Shown: in pieces, positions 26,681-35,576 of the stretch
Numbering within the stretch: position 1 is the first letter of the stretch
Layout of the letters: every line of letters starts with the position of its first letter
DNA from: Calothrix sp. NIES-4101
GTDB taxonomy: Bacteria > Cyanobacteriota > Cyanobacteriia > Cyanobacteriales > Nostocaceae
Assembly (NCBI GenBank): GCA_004296455.1
Contig: AP018280.1
Span: forward strand, 744,001-808,000
DNA length: 64,000 bases
Reading direction: 5' to 3'
Notes under the pieces: model-generated
What the model was told of the DNA's origin: nothing
What the model saw: only the letters and a program-made list of their open reading frames with translations
The model's database searches: none
Made by a program: the position numbers and the translations under genes

Positions 26681-26804
26681 GCGATCGCGGCGAAAACGGG
26701 TGTGGCAAAGTCGATGATTTATTGATTATTTATTACTATTTTCAGGATAAAGAAGGTTTGTATCAAGCTGTTTTAGAGCGATCGCGCTCATTTTAGCTGG
26801 TGTT
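26681..26804 (+). pseudogene. Fragment of a duplicated TetR gene
   Basis: The sequence matches the HTH-coding part of the TetR gene at about 4717-4815 (AAAACGGGTGTGGCAAAGTC and following bases), with an 11-bp internal insertion. It then jumps to TTTTAGCTGGTGT from that gene's end. It is frame-broken and noncoding. Confidence 0.8.
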
Positions 26805-26908
26805 CGATGTTGAATATCGCTTTTCCAAATTCCTGGGATTGATTCAAACCAGCTTTCATTACCAAATCGAGCGAGCGCGACTGAACAAAGCAGCCAACAA
26901 ACTTTTTA

Positions 26909-27301
26909 CTAACTATTCACAATTAGGGCATTTATTTGCTCATCATCAATATTTATACCGCGACGCTTTAAGTAAGGGCGTAAATTAATTTGTATAAACA
27001 AATCCTTCAATTCAGAGGCAATTTCTTCAGGAGGATTTCCAGATAAAGCAGTTGCAATCAAACGTTCCGCAATTTTCAACTCTCCACAATCGATCGCCAG
27101 AGTTGCTGCACTGCGATGCAAAATCGAGCGAGTGGGTTCAGCATCTAATTGATTGACAATTAATTCTGCTGCGGCTAGCTCATTCTCAAATGCTTGTCGG
27201 GTAAGCAGGGACGCTTGTTCTAAGTCACCCCGAAGCTTGGCTACCATCGCAGCTTCCGCCAAATCCATTGCAGTAGTGTGTTTTTCTTGAATTTGACTCA
27301 T
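26909..27301 (-). CDS. Conserved helical hypothetical protein (130 aa)
   Basis: This all-helical protein has two helix-pair repeats (AEAAMVAKLRGDLEQASLLTRQAFENELAAAELI and RSAATLAIDCGELKIAERLIATALSG). These resemble TPR-like or tetratrico-type helices used in cyanobacterial small adaptor proteins. No catalytic residues are evident. The gene stands alone between remnants of a TetR copy. I cannot assign a function. Confidence 0.65.
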   Translation of the reverse strand: MSQIQEKHTTAMDLAEAAMVAKLRGDLEQASLLTRQAFENELAAAELIVNQLDAEPTRSILHRSAATLAIDCGELKIAERLIATALSGNPPEEIASELKDLFIQINLRPYLKRRGINIDDEQINALIVNS

Positions 27302-27325
27302 TTTCTTGCTTTGCTTATCGTATTT

Positions 27326-27351
27326 ATTTTGGCTGGTGTAAGAAGATGAGC
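27326..27351 (+). pseudogene. Second fragment of the duplicated TetR gene (3' end)
   Basis: GGCTGGTGTAAGAAGATGAGC matches the last codons and stop of the TetR gene at 5210-5230. Together with 26681-26804 it brackets the small gene at 26909-27301, as if that gene had inserted into the TetR copy. Confidence 0.65.
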
Positions 27352-27361
27352 GATCGGTATT

Positions 27362-28702
27362 TCATGCAGGAAAACACTTACCAAATGCTTGAAGTAATTT
27401 AGGGGAACCTTTAATACGAATCTTACCTTGCAATAAAGCCCAAATCAAGTTTTGCTCCTTGGCAAGAAAACGTAACCAAGTTTGACTATCCGCAGTCACA
27501 GAAAGATTTGCTTTACCAACGTGCCCATCTTGAACCTGTAATCTTTTATTTTGAATCCTCACCGTTGCACGACGAGACTCAGAACCACTGAACGTGAAGT
27601 GGTATACAGCATTCAACCCCTCTGACTGATGACGTTGAAAGAGTAATGGCAATCCAAACAGAAAACCTGGAATCGATAGAGGACGAATACCACTGCTGAC
27701 TCGTTTCATTGTTTTGTGGGGAAAGCGTTTGGCTACATAGGTTTCTGCATCCGAGCCAGGTATGACATAAATTGTTTCGAGTTTATCTTGTAACGGTTTA
27801 ACCACTTCTTGCACAAACGCTTTGCGATCGCTCAAAAATGGGGCAATTACATCTTCTCCAGCCGGACATGCAGCCATACAATAGGCGGCTTTATAGTTTG
27901 CTTTGAAGGACAAACTCTGCCACATCGAAGCTGATTCAGAATCACTGACTTTATGACGGTAATCGCGGGCATTTTTACTATCAGCAATTGTCTCTGCCCA
28001 AACAGTAAATCCACTCATAAATTCACGGTAATTATGGGTGTAACAGGCTGAAAAATTGAAGTTCCCATCGTTACCAATCGCACCGACTGGACAAGCTGTG
28101 ACGCATAATTTGCACTCCAAACAAGGATTGTAGTCGATGGGATGAGTATATTCAGTCACCTCTGCATCCAAGAGAATAGTTCCCAGCGAGATGAAATTAC
28201 CAAACTTGGGATGTATTACCAAACGATGAATTCCCATATGTCCCAATCCAGCAGCAACTGCCACTGGTTTATGGGAAACAACCCACACTTTACCGGGAAA
28301 TCGATCCATTTCCATTGGAAAACTAGCCCCGGGAACCATTGCTCTGACACCCGTTTGTTCCAAAGCTTTGGTAATTTTGCGGGCAACCTCATTTACATGG
28401 TCATAATTAGCGTGAAATTCTACATTTGCTGCCGAACGGACTGGAGTGCGAATATTTTCCCGATTCATGCGACAGACAAAGCTAATCAAGGTTTTGGTTG
28501 CTGGAAATGCCTTCAAAATATCTGGAAGTTGGTCAGAAATTGCATCTCTACCAATCTCTACAAATCCTACGTCATCAGCACCCATTTCTAAGCAGAGCGA
28601 TCGCAAAGAATCAGCATTCAATTTAACTCTACTTGTTGGCACATTACTAACAGACTGTTCACGCCACCATTTTACAGTTGGATGATTATCAAACTTAGCC
28701 AT
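27362..28702 (-). CDS. 4Fe-4S reductase-like protein fused to SCP2 sterol-carrier domain
   Basis: This is a 446-residue protein. The first two-thirds resemble QueG/reductive-dehalogenase-like enzymes: VSHKPVAVAAGLGHMGIHRLVIHPKFGNFISLGTILLD followed by the ferredoxin motif CLECKLCVTACPVGAI near residue 195. A second cysteine group follows (CMAACPAGEDV) near residue 275, so two 4Fe-4S clusters are plausible. The last 110 residues (VYHFTFSGSESRRATVRIQNKRLQVQDG ... FLAKEQNLIWALLQGKIRIKGSPKLLQAFGKCF) form an SCP2-like lipid-binding domain. The start ATG at 28702 has a good RBS (AAAGGGGATATA). The IS at 28721 lies only 18 bp upstream and may have removed or replaced its promoter. Confidence 0.82.
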   Translation of the reverse strand: MAKFDNHPTVKWWREQSVSNVPTSRVKLNADSLRSLCLEMGADDVGFVEIGRDAISDQLPDILKAFPATKTLISFVCRMNRENIRTPVRSAANVEFHANYDHVNEVARKITKALEQTGVRAMVPGASFPMEMDRFPGKVWVVSHKPVAVAAGLGHMGIHRLVIHPKFGNFISLGTILLDAEVTEYTHPIDYNPCLECKLCVTACPVGAIGNDGNFNFSACYTHNYREFMSGFTVWAETIADSKNARDYRHKVSDSESASMWQSLSFKANYKAAYCMAACPAGEDVIAPFLSDRKAFVQEVVKPLQDKLETIYVIPGSDAETYVAKRFPHKTMKRVSSGIRPLSIPGFLFGLPLLFQRHQSEGLNAVYHFTFSGSESRRATVRIQNKRLQVQDGHVGKANLSVTADSQTWLRFLAKEQNLIWALLQGKIRIKGSPKLLQAFGKCFPA

Positions 28703-28720
28703 TATATCCCCTTTAATTAA

Positions 28721-30183
28721 CAATACCTTCGCCAAAATAAAGAGGGCTTTCCGTAGTAGAGTTATTGTTTACCACAACCACAACTCAAGAAACACAGAAA
28801 GCCCATGCCAGATATATTAGCACTGTTGGAATGCTTGCAACGATATACGACCAGAACAACTTTGAGGCGTTGGAGCAGAATTATATCAGCAATGCTAGCA
28901 ATGAGTGGAAGAATAACAATGCTGGGCATATCACGGTGGTGTGGAAAGGGCGGAAGCTATAGAACAATACAGCGATTTTTTGCTCATTCATTACCTTGGG
29001 CAGGGTTATTTTGGGTATTTTTTAGAGAACATATATTTTGCCAAAAAGAAACATACCTATTAGCAGGAGATGAAGTAGTAGTAAGCAAAGCAGGAAAAAA
29101 AAGTTATGGGGTCGATAAATTTTATTCATCTTTGCATGACAAACCAATACAGGGATTATCATTTTTTGCATTATCCTTGGTCAGTATTGAACAAAGGAAA
29201 GCATTTCCTATCAGGATTGAACAAGTAATCAAACCAAAAGTTGAGAAGCAAGCAAAATTAACAGAAGAGACAAAAAAGCCTAAAGAAAAACCAAATCAAG
29301 AAGTCCCAAAAAAGAAGGGCGGGCGACCAAAGGGAAGTAAGAATAAAGATAAAACAGAAGTAGTTTTTACCTCAGAGCTTCTACGTATTCGTATTCTAAT
29401 TCAGGACTTGCTCAAAAAATTAAGTAAATTTTTACCGCTAACTTACTTGGTATTGGATGGTCATTTTGGAAATAATAATGCCGTGGTTATGACTCGGCAA
29501 ATGGGCTTACAACTAATTTCTAAGATGCGCTACGACTCTGCCTTGTATATCCCCTATGAAAATCCAGACCCTAGTCGTAAATGCCGTCGTAAATACGGTG
29601 ATAGAATTGACTATTCATTTATACCAGATAAATTTCTCAAAAAAACTGAGACTGTTGAGAATATTCGTACAGATTTTTATCAAACTCAACTTCTCCATAA
29701 AGAATTTTCTCAAACATTAAATGTTGTAATTATAGTGCGGACAAATATTGTAACATCACATAGAACTCATGCTGTTTTATTTTCAACTGAGTTGAGTTTA
29801 AGTTATGTGCATGTGATTGATTATTACAGTTTGAGATTTCAAATCGAATTTAATTTTCGCGATGCTAAACAATTTTTTGGACTCGAAGACTTTATGAATG
29901 TTGGGAAAAATGCAGTAACAAACGCTGCAAATTTGGCATTTTTCATGGTTAATATTTCGCAAGTTTTGCTTTCTCACTTCCGTAAATTTAACCCTGATTT
30001 TAGTATTACAGACCTTAAGGCAATCTTCCGAGGTTATAAATATGTTGAGGAAACTATAAAACTCCTTCCGGAAAAACCTGACCCAGTTTTACTCGCAAAT
30101 ATTTTTCACAGAGTTACCAATTTAGGACGTATCCACCCTGCCGATCCTTGTTCTAGCAGTTCATAATTTTGGCGAAGGTATTG
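28721..30183 (+). mobile_element. IS4-clan insertion sequence, 1463 bp, copy 2
   Basis: It is identical to the element at 20746-22208 but inverted. The same CAATACCTTCGCCAAAAT ends are present, and TAATTAA flanks both sides (28714-28720, 30184-30190). The two copies face each other across a 6.5-kb block. Confidence 0.92.
28805..30166 (+). CDS. DDE transposase of IS4 clan (453 aa), second copy
   Basis: The protein is identical to the transposase at 20763-22124, with the same catalytic Asp residues (LLAGDEVVV, LVLDGHFGN) and Y-(2)-R-(3)-E-(6)-K signature (YSLRFQIEFNFRDAK). It is intact. Confidence 0.9.
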   Translation: MPDILALLECLQRYTTRTTLRRWSRIISAMLAMSGRITMLGISRWCGKGGSYRTIQRFFAHSLPWAGLFWVFFREHIFCQKETYLLAGDEVVVSKAGKKSYGVDKFYSSLHDKPIQGLSFFALSLVSIEQRKAFPIRIEQVIKPKVEKQAKLTEETKKPKEKPNQEVPKKKGGRPKGSKNKDKTEVVFTSELLRIRILIQDLLKKLSKFLPLTYLVLDGHFGNNNAVVMTRQMGLQLISKMRYDSALYIPYENPDPSRKCRRKYGDRIDYSFIPDKFLKKTETVENIRTDFYQTQLLHKEFSQTLNVVIIVRTNIVTSHRTHAVLFSTELSLSYVHVIDYYSLRFQIEFNFRDAKQFFGLEDFMNVGKNAVTNAANLAFFMVNISQVLLSHFRKFNPDFSITDLKAIFRGYKYVEETIKLLPEKPDPVLLANIFHRVTNLGRIHPADPCSSSS

Positions 30184-30225
30184 TAATTAATATATGTATA
30201 TACATGTTTTAGGCAAATTTTAAAA

Positions 30226-30523
30226 TTAACCTACGGCTTTCACCTCAGACAGAAGCGCTAATAAGCTTTTCCACGAATCCTCTCCAAAGTGTTGCATCAC
30301 TTCAGCTTGAGCTTGTTCCCACAAAGGTATAGCCTCTGTCAAAACCGCTTTCCCTTCCGAGGTCAGGGATACCAACTTAACTCGTCGATCCTCACCAGGT
30401 GCGATCGCTACTAAACCTCGCTTTTCCAGTAAATTTAGATTTCTAGTCAGGGTGGTTTGGTCGGTAAATAACTCTTGAGCTAAACGAGTAATTGGTGTGG
30501 ATTCAAGCAAGTAAATTGAGACT
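30226..30523 (-). pseudogene. MarR family regulator, 5' part missing
   Basis: The frame encodes the HTH and wing of a MarR protein: IYLLESTPITRLAQELFTDQTTLTRNLNLLEKRGLVAIAPGEDRRVKLVSLTSEGKAVL, with the usual DRR and TxxG residues, to a normal stop. Upstream of LVSIYLLE the frame runs into the end of the adjacent IS, so the N-terminal dimerisation helix is lost and no native start remains. Confidence 0.8.
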
Positions 30524-30524
30524 A

Positions 30525-31824
30525 AGGATCGTGGATTAAATAAAGTGTAATTCTGGTTTAGCGGTGTAATTCCATTGGGGCAAAAATTCATCAAAAACAA
30601 TCTTCATGTTTGATTTGAAATCTTCAGCCACTTTTCGACCCGTTTGATAGGTTTTATCGAGAATCGTTGTAAAAACTTTGAGTCCTGTGCGAGTGGTTGC
30701 CTTTGCCATTAAGTCTTTTACAGTCTGGATACTCTCAAAAATCATCCCCTGACAAACGCGAGAGATATGAGGAAACAAACGATGCTCAATCGGATTATAC
30801 TTGGAGGTGTAGGGCGGATAATGAGCGATACGAATTTCGATGCCCAGTTCATTAACTAATGCCTGTAAGTCCTGTTTGAAGATGTAATAGCGAGAGCTAT
30901 TGCTACCGCCACCATCACATAACAGCAAAATTGAATTTGCCAAAGAATAACGCGTCTTACCATAGGTGTTCCACCAGTAGCGAATTGAGTCACAGGCTAA
31001 TTCACTGGTATCGTGGCTGATGCCAATCTGGATATAACCCACATTGTCTGTTATATCGTACAGCCCATGGGGAATGGCAACTCCAGTCGCAAGCGTTGGC
31101 CAATCATGGTCAAACACCTCTATCGTTTCTTGAGTGTATAGTTGTCCCTCCCGGTATAACTGCCCAATTAATTCTTTTTTTTGGTGTCCATACTCATGAC
31201 CGGATTACCTGCCGTTTGATAAGAGTGCTTAAGTTGGTCAATCGTCTCAAATTGCTCGTTGCGATATTGATTCTCTCCTGTTGCCAGGGTCTTTACTGCT
31301 TTACGTTTACGAAAGTTATATTTCTCCAACAACTGGTCTACCACTGTCACACTCACTTCGATTCCTTCATTTCCCAGCAATCCTGCAATCTCATGACGCT
31401 TGAGATTGGTCCACTTGACACTTTCATCCATCGGCGAACCTGCTGTGTGCCTCTCCAACACTCGCAAAAACGCCTCGTCTAATCCAACAATTGTCTCGAA
31501 GGCTGATTTCCGTCCACCTCCGGGTTGGCGAATCCTCTCCTGCCCAAGCGCCGTTTCGTCCTCAAGTTCTCGCAAGCCTAATTGTAAGGTTTCGTGATGG
31601 CATCCCAGCAAGCGACGGATGTATGCCTGTCCCCCGTACCCTAATTTTACTGCTTCAATTGCTGCATATCGGCGGCAATCCTTCTCCGACAACGATTCAT
31701 AATATCGTTGCATTTGAACTTCAATTTCACCAGGGTAAGGGTGCATCATTTACCAGTTCTCAATTTACCCTTCTAGTGTACTGATATTATTGGCAGTATT
31801 ACACCTTATTTAATCCACGATCCT
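30525..31824 (-). mobile_element. ISAzo13-like insertion sequence, about 1.3 kb
   Basis: The two ends share a long inverted repeat (AGGATCGTGGATTAAATAA, with further matches inward). TA flanks both sides (30523-30524 and 31825-31826), the likely target duplication. It truncates the MarR gene on one side and abuts the replication-gene repeats on the other. Confidence 0.75.
30536..31749 (-). CDS. ISAzo13-type transposase with -1 frameshift
   Basis: The first frame (31749-31168) carries the N-terminal DNA-binding part and the first catalytic region (NPVMSMDTKKKN, then stop). The second frame continues the transposase at IEVFDHDWPTLA to LLLCDGGGSNSSR and NPIEHRLFPHISR, the remaining catalytic motifs. 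The switch is at a run of eight A followed by G (31175-31182 on the plus-strand complement). There a -1 shift gives the expected family sequence MDTKKKELIGQ. It could be programmed slippage on A-AAA-AAG or a disabling mutation. Confidence 0.75.
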
Positions 31825-31826
31825 TA

Positions 31827-32160
31827 CTATATTTATTACCCTTGGACACCCACTCACCAACTTTTTAACCATGAGGTGGACTGATTACCCGGCGTTGCAA
31901 CGCATCTTCCCTATAAACGCGATTGCACTTCATACTTCCAGGGGTGACAACCAAAATAATTACTATATCTATTCACCCTGGACACCCATCCTACAACTGT
32001 TTAACGATGCGGGGAAAACTAAGTGGACTTATCACCCAAGTCGCGATCGCACTTTCTGATTTGGCGTTCGCGTAGCGGCTCTTTTGGAGCATCGCACCCT
32101 CATATCTCCAGGGGTGACAACTAAACCCAAACAATTACTATATATTATGTCCCCTGGACA
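31827..32160. repeat. Degenerate tandem copies of the replication-gene 3' end with hairpins
   Basis: Three units begin at 31827, 31963 and 32138 with CTATAT...; the third runs into the end of the replication gene. The first two are decayed copies of its last codons (TGGTTAAAAAG-type and GTGTCCA-type positions recur). Each junction holds an inverted repeat TCCAGGGGTGA...TCACCCTGGA or TCCAGGGG...CCCCTGGA. The second unit carries an extra short palindromic insertion (GGCGTTCGCGTAGCGGCTC) at about 32063. Confidence 0.7.
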
Positions 32161-34223
32161 CTCCCAGAACTTTTTAACCATTTGGTAAAAATTTCATCCC
32201 GTCCATCTTTGGGTTCGACAAATTCATACACCCGTTCCCGTTTCCCCCTACTTCCCAATCGTCCCACATAGGACAAACTCAACCCCAATTTATCTAACAG
32301 GGTGTGAACAATTGCCATCGGAGTCATCCCTTCGGACACTGAAACCCCCAAGTAATTTTTGATAACGTACCGATTCTCAACTGCCACCCGCTTAAGTTTC
32401 TGCGTCGCAGCATCGGAACCGCGAAACATCACCCCAGGTGTTAGAAAATAGCGAATATTCAAATCCTCCAACATCAACACCTTAGCCAATAGGAGCGATC
32501 GATTAAAATCCGGCTTCCAAATCGCATTTTCACCAGCTTCAATTTGCATCTTTGCTGTAGCAGCATCCCTTGCAGGAAGCAGCTCTCGTCCCAAAGTCAT
32601 GAAATAATGCAGCCGCAATTGAGGATACCAATTATCGTCATCCCTCCAAACCAGTATAGTGGTCACTTCAACCCCATAACGTTTTTGCAGCAATGCTTTT
32701 CGCTCCTGATACCTCTCAATCTTCGTCTTATTTTTCTTGTCCTGCAACTTTTTTAGCCCAGACTCCGAGATATCCTCTGCATCTGCCACAGCTTTGTATT
32801 CATCCAGCTTTAATTCACGGGATATCAGCTTGACCTCTTCAAAAATCCCTTGACTTTCAACTTCGGGAATCTTCTGTGCATCGATAATTTCATAGCCATC
32901 TTCTGCCAAACCCTTGAAAACAAAATCCTGATAGTGGTGCATTTGAGCATTAACTACACAAGCTCGTTTTGCCCAATTTTGCAGGGATTCGGGTTGAAAC
33001 TTCTCATCAATGCAACTGTAATCTGCGTTATCAGCTTCGGAAAGTAAAGCAATATTTGCTCTGGTGGCTGCGTGTTGACTCGCCAGAAGTGAACCCATTG
33101 ATGTGGAGGCATTTCCCACAGTTCCAACTCCGTTACTTCTCACCCAAACGTGGCGATCGACATTTTCCCGTAATCTTGCCAACATTTGCCGAACAGAATT
33201 GGCTGACTGTACTCCCTGGAATATTCCCCACACTGCTTGGAAATGACCTTGAATATCAATCGATACTCCGGTTTCCAGACTTGGGGAAGCGATTACTAAG
33301 TCATACTCAGTGAGGATTTGGTTAAGATTGGCAATGCAACCGTAAGCAGGGTGATTAGGGTCAGAAACAGACTCACTATCGATTCGCAAAATCTTCAAAT
33401 CTGGGAATTTGCGACGAAATCTTTCTTCTAATGCTTGAGTTCCCCACTTTGATTTTGCCTTCTGAGCAGAACAAAGTAGCAGATGGGAAGATGCAGTATA
33501 AGATTCGTCTTGTTCATTACTCTTAGACTCGTCCCCTGGAGTTGGAGTTTGTTTACTTGTAGCAATCGCTTTATCCAGCGCTACGACTAAATCCTTGGGA
33601 TTGGAACCTTTGTAGATGTGGCACTTACCAGCTTGCGGTTGGTAATCGTTGACAATGATGAATGGTTTTACCTGAATCTCTCCAGCCAAAGATAGTACGT
33701 AATCAACATCACAATCCGACACATCAGCACTAGCAAGATAAATCTTTCCTTCCGGACTACCCAATACATTTTGAATCAGTAGCTTGAGGTTTTTCAGTAC
33801 GGCAACGCGACGTTTTGCGACTTCAGTTCCCGAATTGAGGAGATGCCAAAATACCTGGTCACACTCGTCGATGATTACTGTGTCATTGTGCCAATCATTG
33901 GGGTTGAATCGAGCTTGACTTTGATGATGTAGAGAATCGATACAGACTCCATAACCGAGCAAATCACCAGTTCCAGAATCACGAACTTCCGTGACGTAAT
34001 TCACCCCAAACCGTTTACATAACGCCTCTCCCAGTTGAATTCGATGGGTAATAATTAATACTCTGCGATTGCGCTCGTGGGCTTTGGCAACTTCACCAAC
34101 TAGCCATTGAGTTTTACCCGTCCCTTTTGCAGATTTGAGGACAATTAGTTTTTCACTGTCTGACATTTGAATCTGCTCCAAGTATTTTTGAGTGAGTTTT
34201 ATTGCAATTTGATAAGTCAACAA
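32145..34223 (-). CDS. CyRepA1-type replication protein, helicase-like C-terminal part
   Basis: This is a 692-residue frame. It has Walker A SAKGTGKTQWL near residue 33, a DECD box (VIIDECDQVFWHLL) near residue 115, and SF-type helicase features later (DLVIASPSLETGVSIDIQGHF, RQMLARLR). This is the C-terminal helicase domain of cyanobacterial CyRepA1 plasmid replication proteins. It is in the same frame as the N-terminal part at 34404-35171. The 60 codons between (34224-34403) are open and read PGPEKGVDDF, a conserved linker. A single TGA at 34404-34406 separates the two. Translation of this part alone would need the weak TTG at 34223 or an earlier internal start. Confidence 0.85.
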   Translation of the reverse strand: MLTYQIAIKLTQKYLEQIQMSDSEKLIVLKSAKGTGKTQWLVGEVAKAHERNRRVLIITHRIQLGEALCKRFGVNYVTEVRDSGTGDLLGYGVCIDSLHHQSQARFNPNDWHNDTVIIDECDQVFWHLLNSGTEVAKRRVAVLKNLKLLIQNVLGSPEGKIYLASADVSDCDVDYVLSLAGEIQVKPFIIVNDYQPQAGKCHIYKGSNPKDLVVALDKAIATSKQTPTPGDESKSNEQDESYTASSHLLLCSAQKAKSKWGTQALEERFRRKFPDLKILRIDSESVSDPNHPAYGCIANLNQILTEYDLVIASPSLETGVSIDIQGHFQAVWGIFQGVQSANSVRQMLARLRENVDRHVWVRSNGVGTVGNASTSMGSLLASQHAATRANIALLSEADNADYSCIDEKFQPESLQNWAKRACVVNAQMHHYQDFVFKGLAEDGYEIIDAQKIPEVESQGIFEEVKLISRELKLDEYKAVADAEDISESGLKKLQDKKNKTKIERYQERKALLQKRYGVEVTTILVWRDDDNWYPQLRLHYFMTLGRELLPARDAATAKMQIEAGENAIWKPDFNRSLLLAKVLMLEDLNIRYFLTPGVMFRGSDAATQKLKRVAVENRYVIKNYLGVSVSEGMTPMAIVHTLLDKLGLSLSYVGRLGSRGKRERVYEFVEPKDGRDEIFTKWLKSSGSVQGT

Positions 34224-34403
34224 GGTATGCAGTCGAATCTGCCATAAATCCAGTGTTTCAGCGTAGTAGTAAAGCTCGTAAAAAGCATCCTCTCCTTCTG
34301 TTTCAGAGTTTTCTGGGGTGATACTTAGAGCAATTTTGCGCTGGGATACAACAAAATCATCAACTCCCTTCTCCGGACCAGGTAGATCAATAACCCGAAC
34401 ATC

Positions 34404-35171
34404 TCATCCCTCAACAGCAAGCAATTTCCCCATTCTCTTAATCGCAGTTCTTACCCGTTGAACAGTTTCCGGCTTCTTGTCGTGGTCGAAGCAAATAGTT
34501 ACCCTTCTATATGGTGTTGCAAAATGCTTCAAATCAGGTACGAGAAAGGGTTTACCGATGATATTTCCATCCTCATCCTTGGGAGTTCGATAACCTGCAT
34601 TGACTCCGGGAATAGCGATCGCTGCATACCCAGCAGTCAACAAACAAGCTGCTTTCTTCGCACCTTCGACAATTACAATCGGCACATTTTTTCGCCAAAC
34701 CCAATACCAAAATCCCCAAGGGTGCTTCCAATCTTCACTTTTCACTTCAATTCCGCTATAACGAGAAACCAATGTCCAAGCAGCGTTGGAAACTTGTAAA
34801 AAGAATGCCCGTGTGGGTTCTTTATACGGATGCTCATACTTGATATATTTGCTTTCCTTACTAGGGTCACGTCTGGGTTTATCAGGTTTAAAGCAGCCCC
34901 ACATCATCAGATTATATTCATCGAGTGGGTCAATTCCACTACACCACCAACCCCCGTGTTCAATGTGGCAATATTTCTTCAAATCGCGATCGCGCAAACG
35001 TCCATCATTTCGACGTGAGATTTTAGGACTGTAAATCAGATATTCGTAAGGAGTTGTACCTTCAAGGGATTTGACATTGAGGGTAATAATTTCCCTATCA
35101 ACCCCACTTGCTAGCCACTCCTCCCAGTGATGGTCTTGAAAATTTGTGTCACAAAAATCGATTGCATTCAT
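34404..35171 (-). CDS. CyRepA1-type replication protein, N-terminal part (DUF3854/Toprim-like), ends at premature TGA
   Basis: The ATG at 35171 has an excellent RBS (GGAGG, 5 bp spacing). The protein includes GGWWCSGIDPL and the Toprim-like segment IVIVEGAKKAACLLTAGYAAIAIPGVNAGY near residue 165, typical of DUF3854 domains. These form the primase-like N-terminus of CyRepA1 proteins. The frame stops at TGA (34404-34406) exactly where a cysteine codon is expected (G-[C]-D/E-V). The downstream frame continues without shift, so a TGC/TGT to TGA change is the simplest explanation. The full gene would be 1008 codons. Confidence 0.85.
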   Translation of the reverse strand: MNAIDFCDTNFQDHHWEEWLASGVDREIITLNVKSLEGTTPYEYLIYSPKISRRNDGRLRDRDLKKYCHIEHGGWWCSGIDPLDEYNLMMWGCFKPDKPRRDPSKESKYIKYEHPYKEPTRAFFLQVSNAAWTLVSRYSGIEVKSEDWKHPWGFWYWVWRKNVPIVIVEGAKKAACLLTAGYAAIAIPGVNAGYRTPKDEDGNIIGKPFLVPDLKHFATPYRRVTICFDHDKKPETVQRVRTAIKRMGKLLAVEG

Positions 35172-35297
35172 AATAACCTCCAAATTTTAACTGATAAAAG
35201 TAGAAAGATGAGTAAGCTATGGACGCATGAAAATGGAACGGCAAATGATACCAATGCCGCAACAAATTAAAAAAATATGCAAATACTTATTCGCTAA

Positions 35298-35576
35298 TTA
35301 TTTGATAATTACAACTTGCAAATTTTGAGAATTAGGTTTTTGATTACTTGCCAAACTTGCATGATATAAATCAATTGCCCGATGGTGCGTAATCGGGTCT
35401 TGGCGATTGTGCAACCAATCTTGAATCAGCTCCAAATTATAGCGAATACAACGGTTGTTGAGCTTTACCCAATGGGTTCCTTCAATCCAAGTTCCATCTA
35501 AACGATACTTTTTCAAAGTGGAAAAACTCATATTGAGTTTTTCTGATGCTTGTTGTTTTGTGACTAAGTGAAACAT
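35298..35576 (-). CDS. Small HTH plasmid protein upstream of replication gene
   Basis: This 92-residue protein has an excisionase-like helix-turn-helix (LVTKQQASEKLNMSFSTLKKYR) and the HWVKLNNRCIRYN block shared with the protein at 2341-2661. It is the next gene upstream of the CyRepA1-type gene on the same strand (127 bp gap), so it probably acts in control of replication or copy number. Three 24-bp-spaced repeats lie just upstream of it. Confidence 0.7.
   Translation of the reverse strand: MFHLVTKQQASEKLNMSFSTLKKYRLDGTWIEGTHWVKLNNRCIRYNLELIQDWLHNRQDPITHHRAIDLYHASLASNQKPNSQNLQVVIIK

Noticed and set aside
34404-34406. Selenocysteine or stop-codon readthrough at the TGA in the replication gene
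   Set aside because: The expected residue is cysteine and no selenocysteine system is known to me in these organisms; no downstream stem was evident. A point mutation is simpler.
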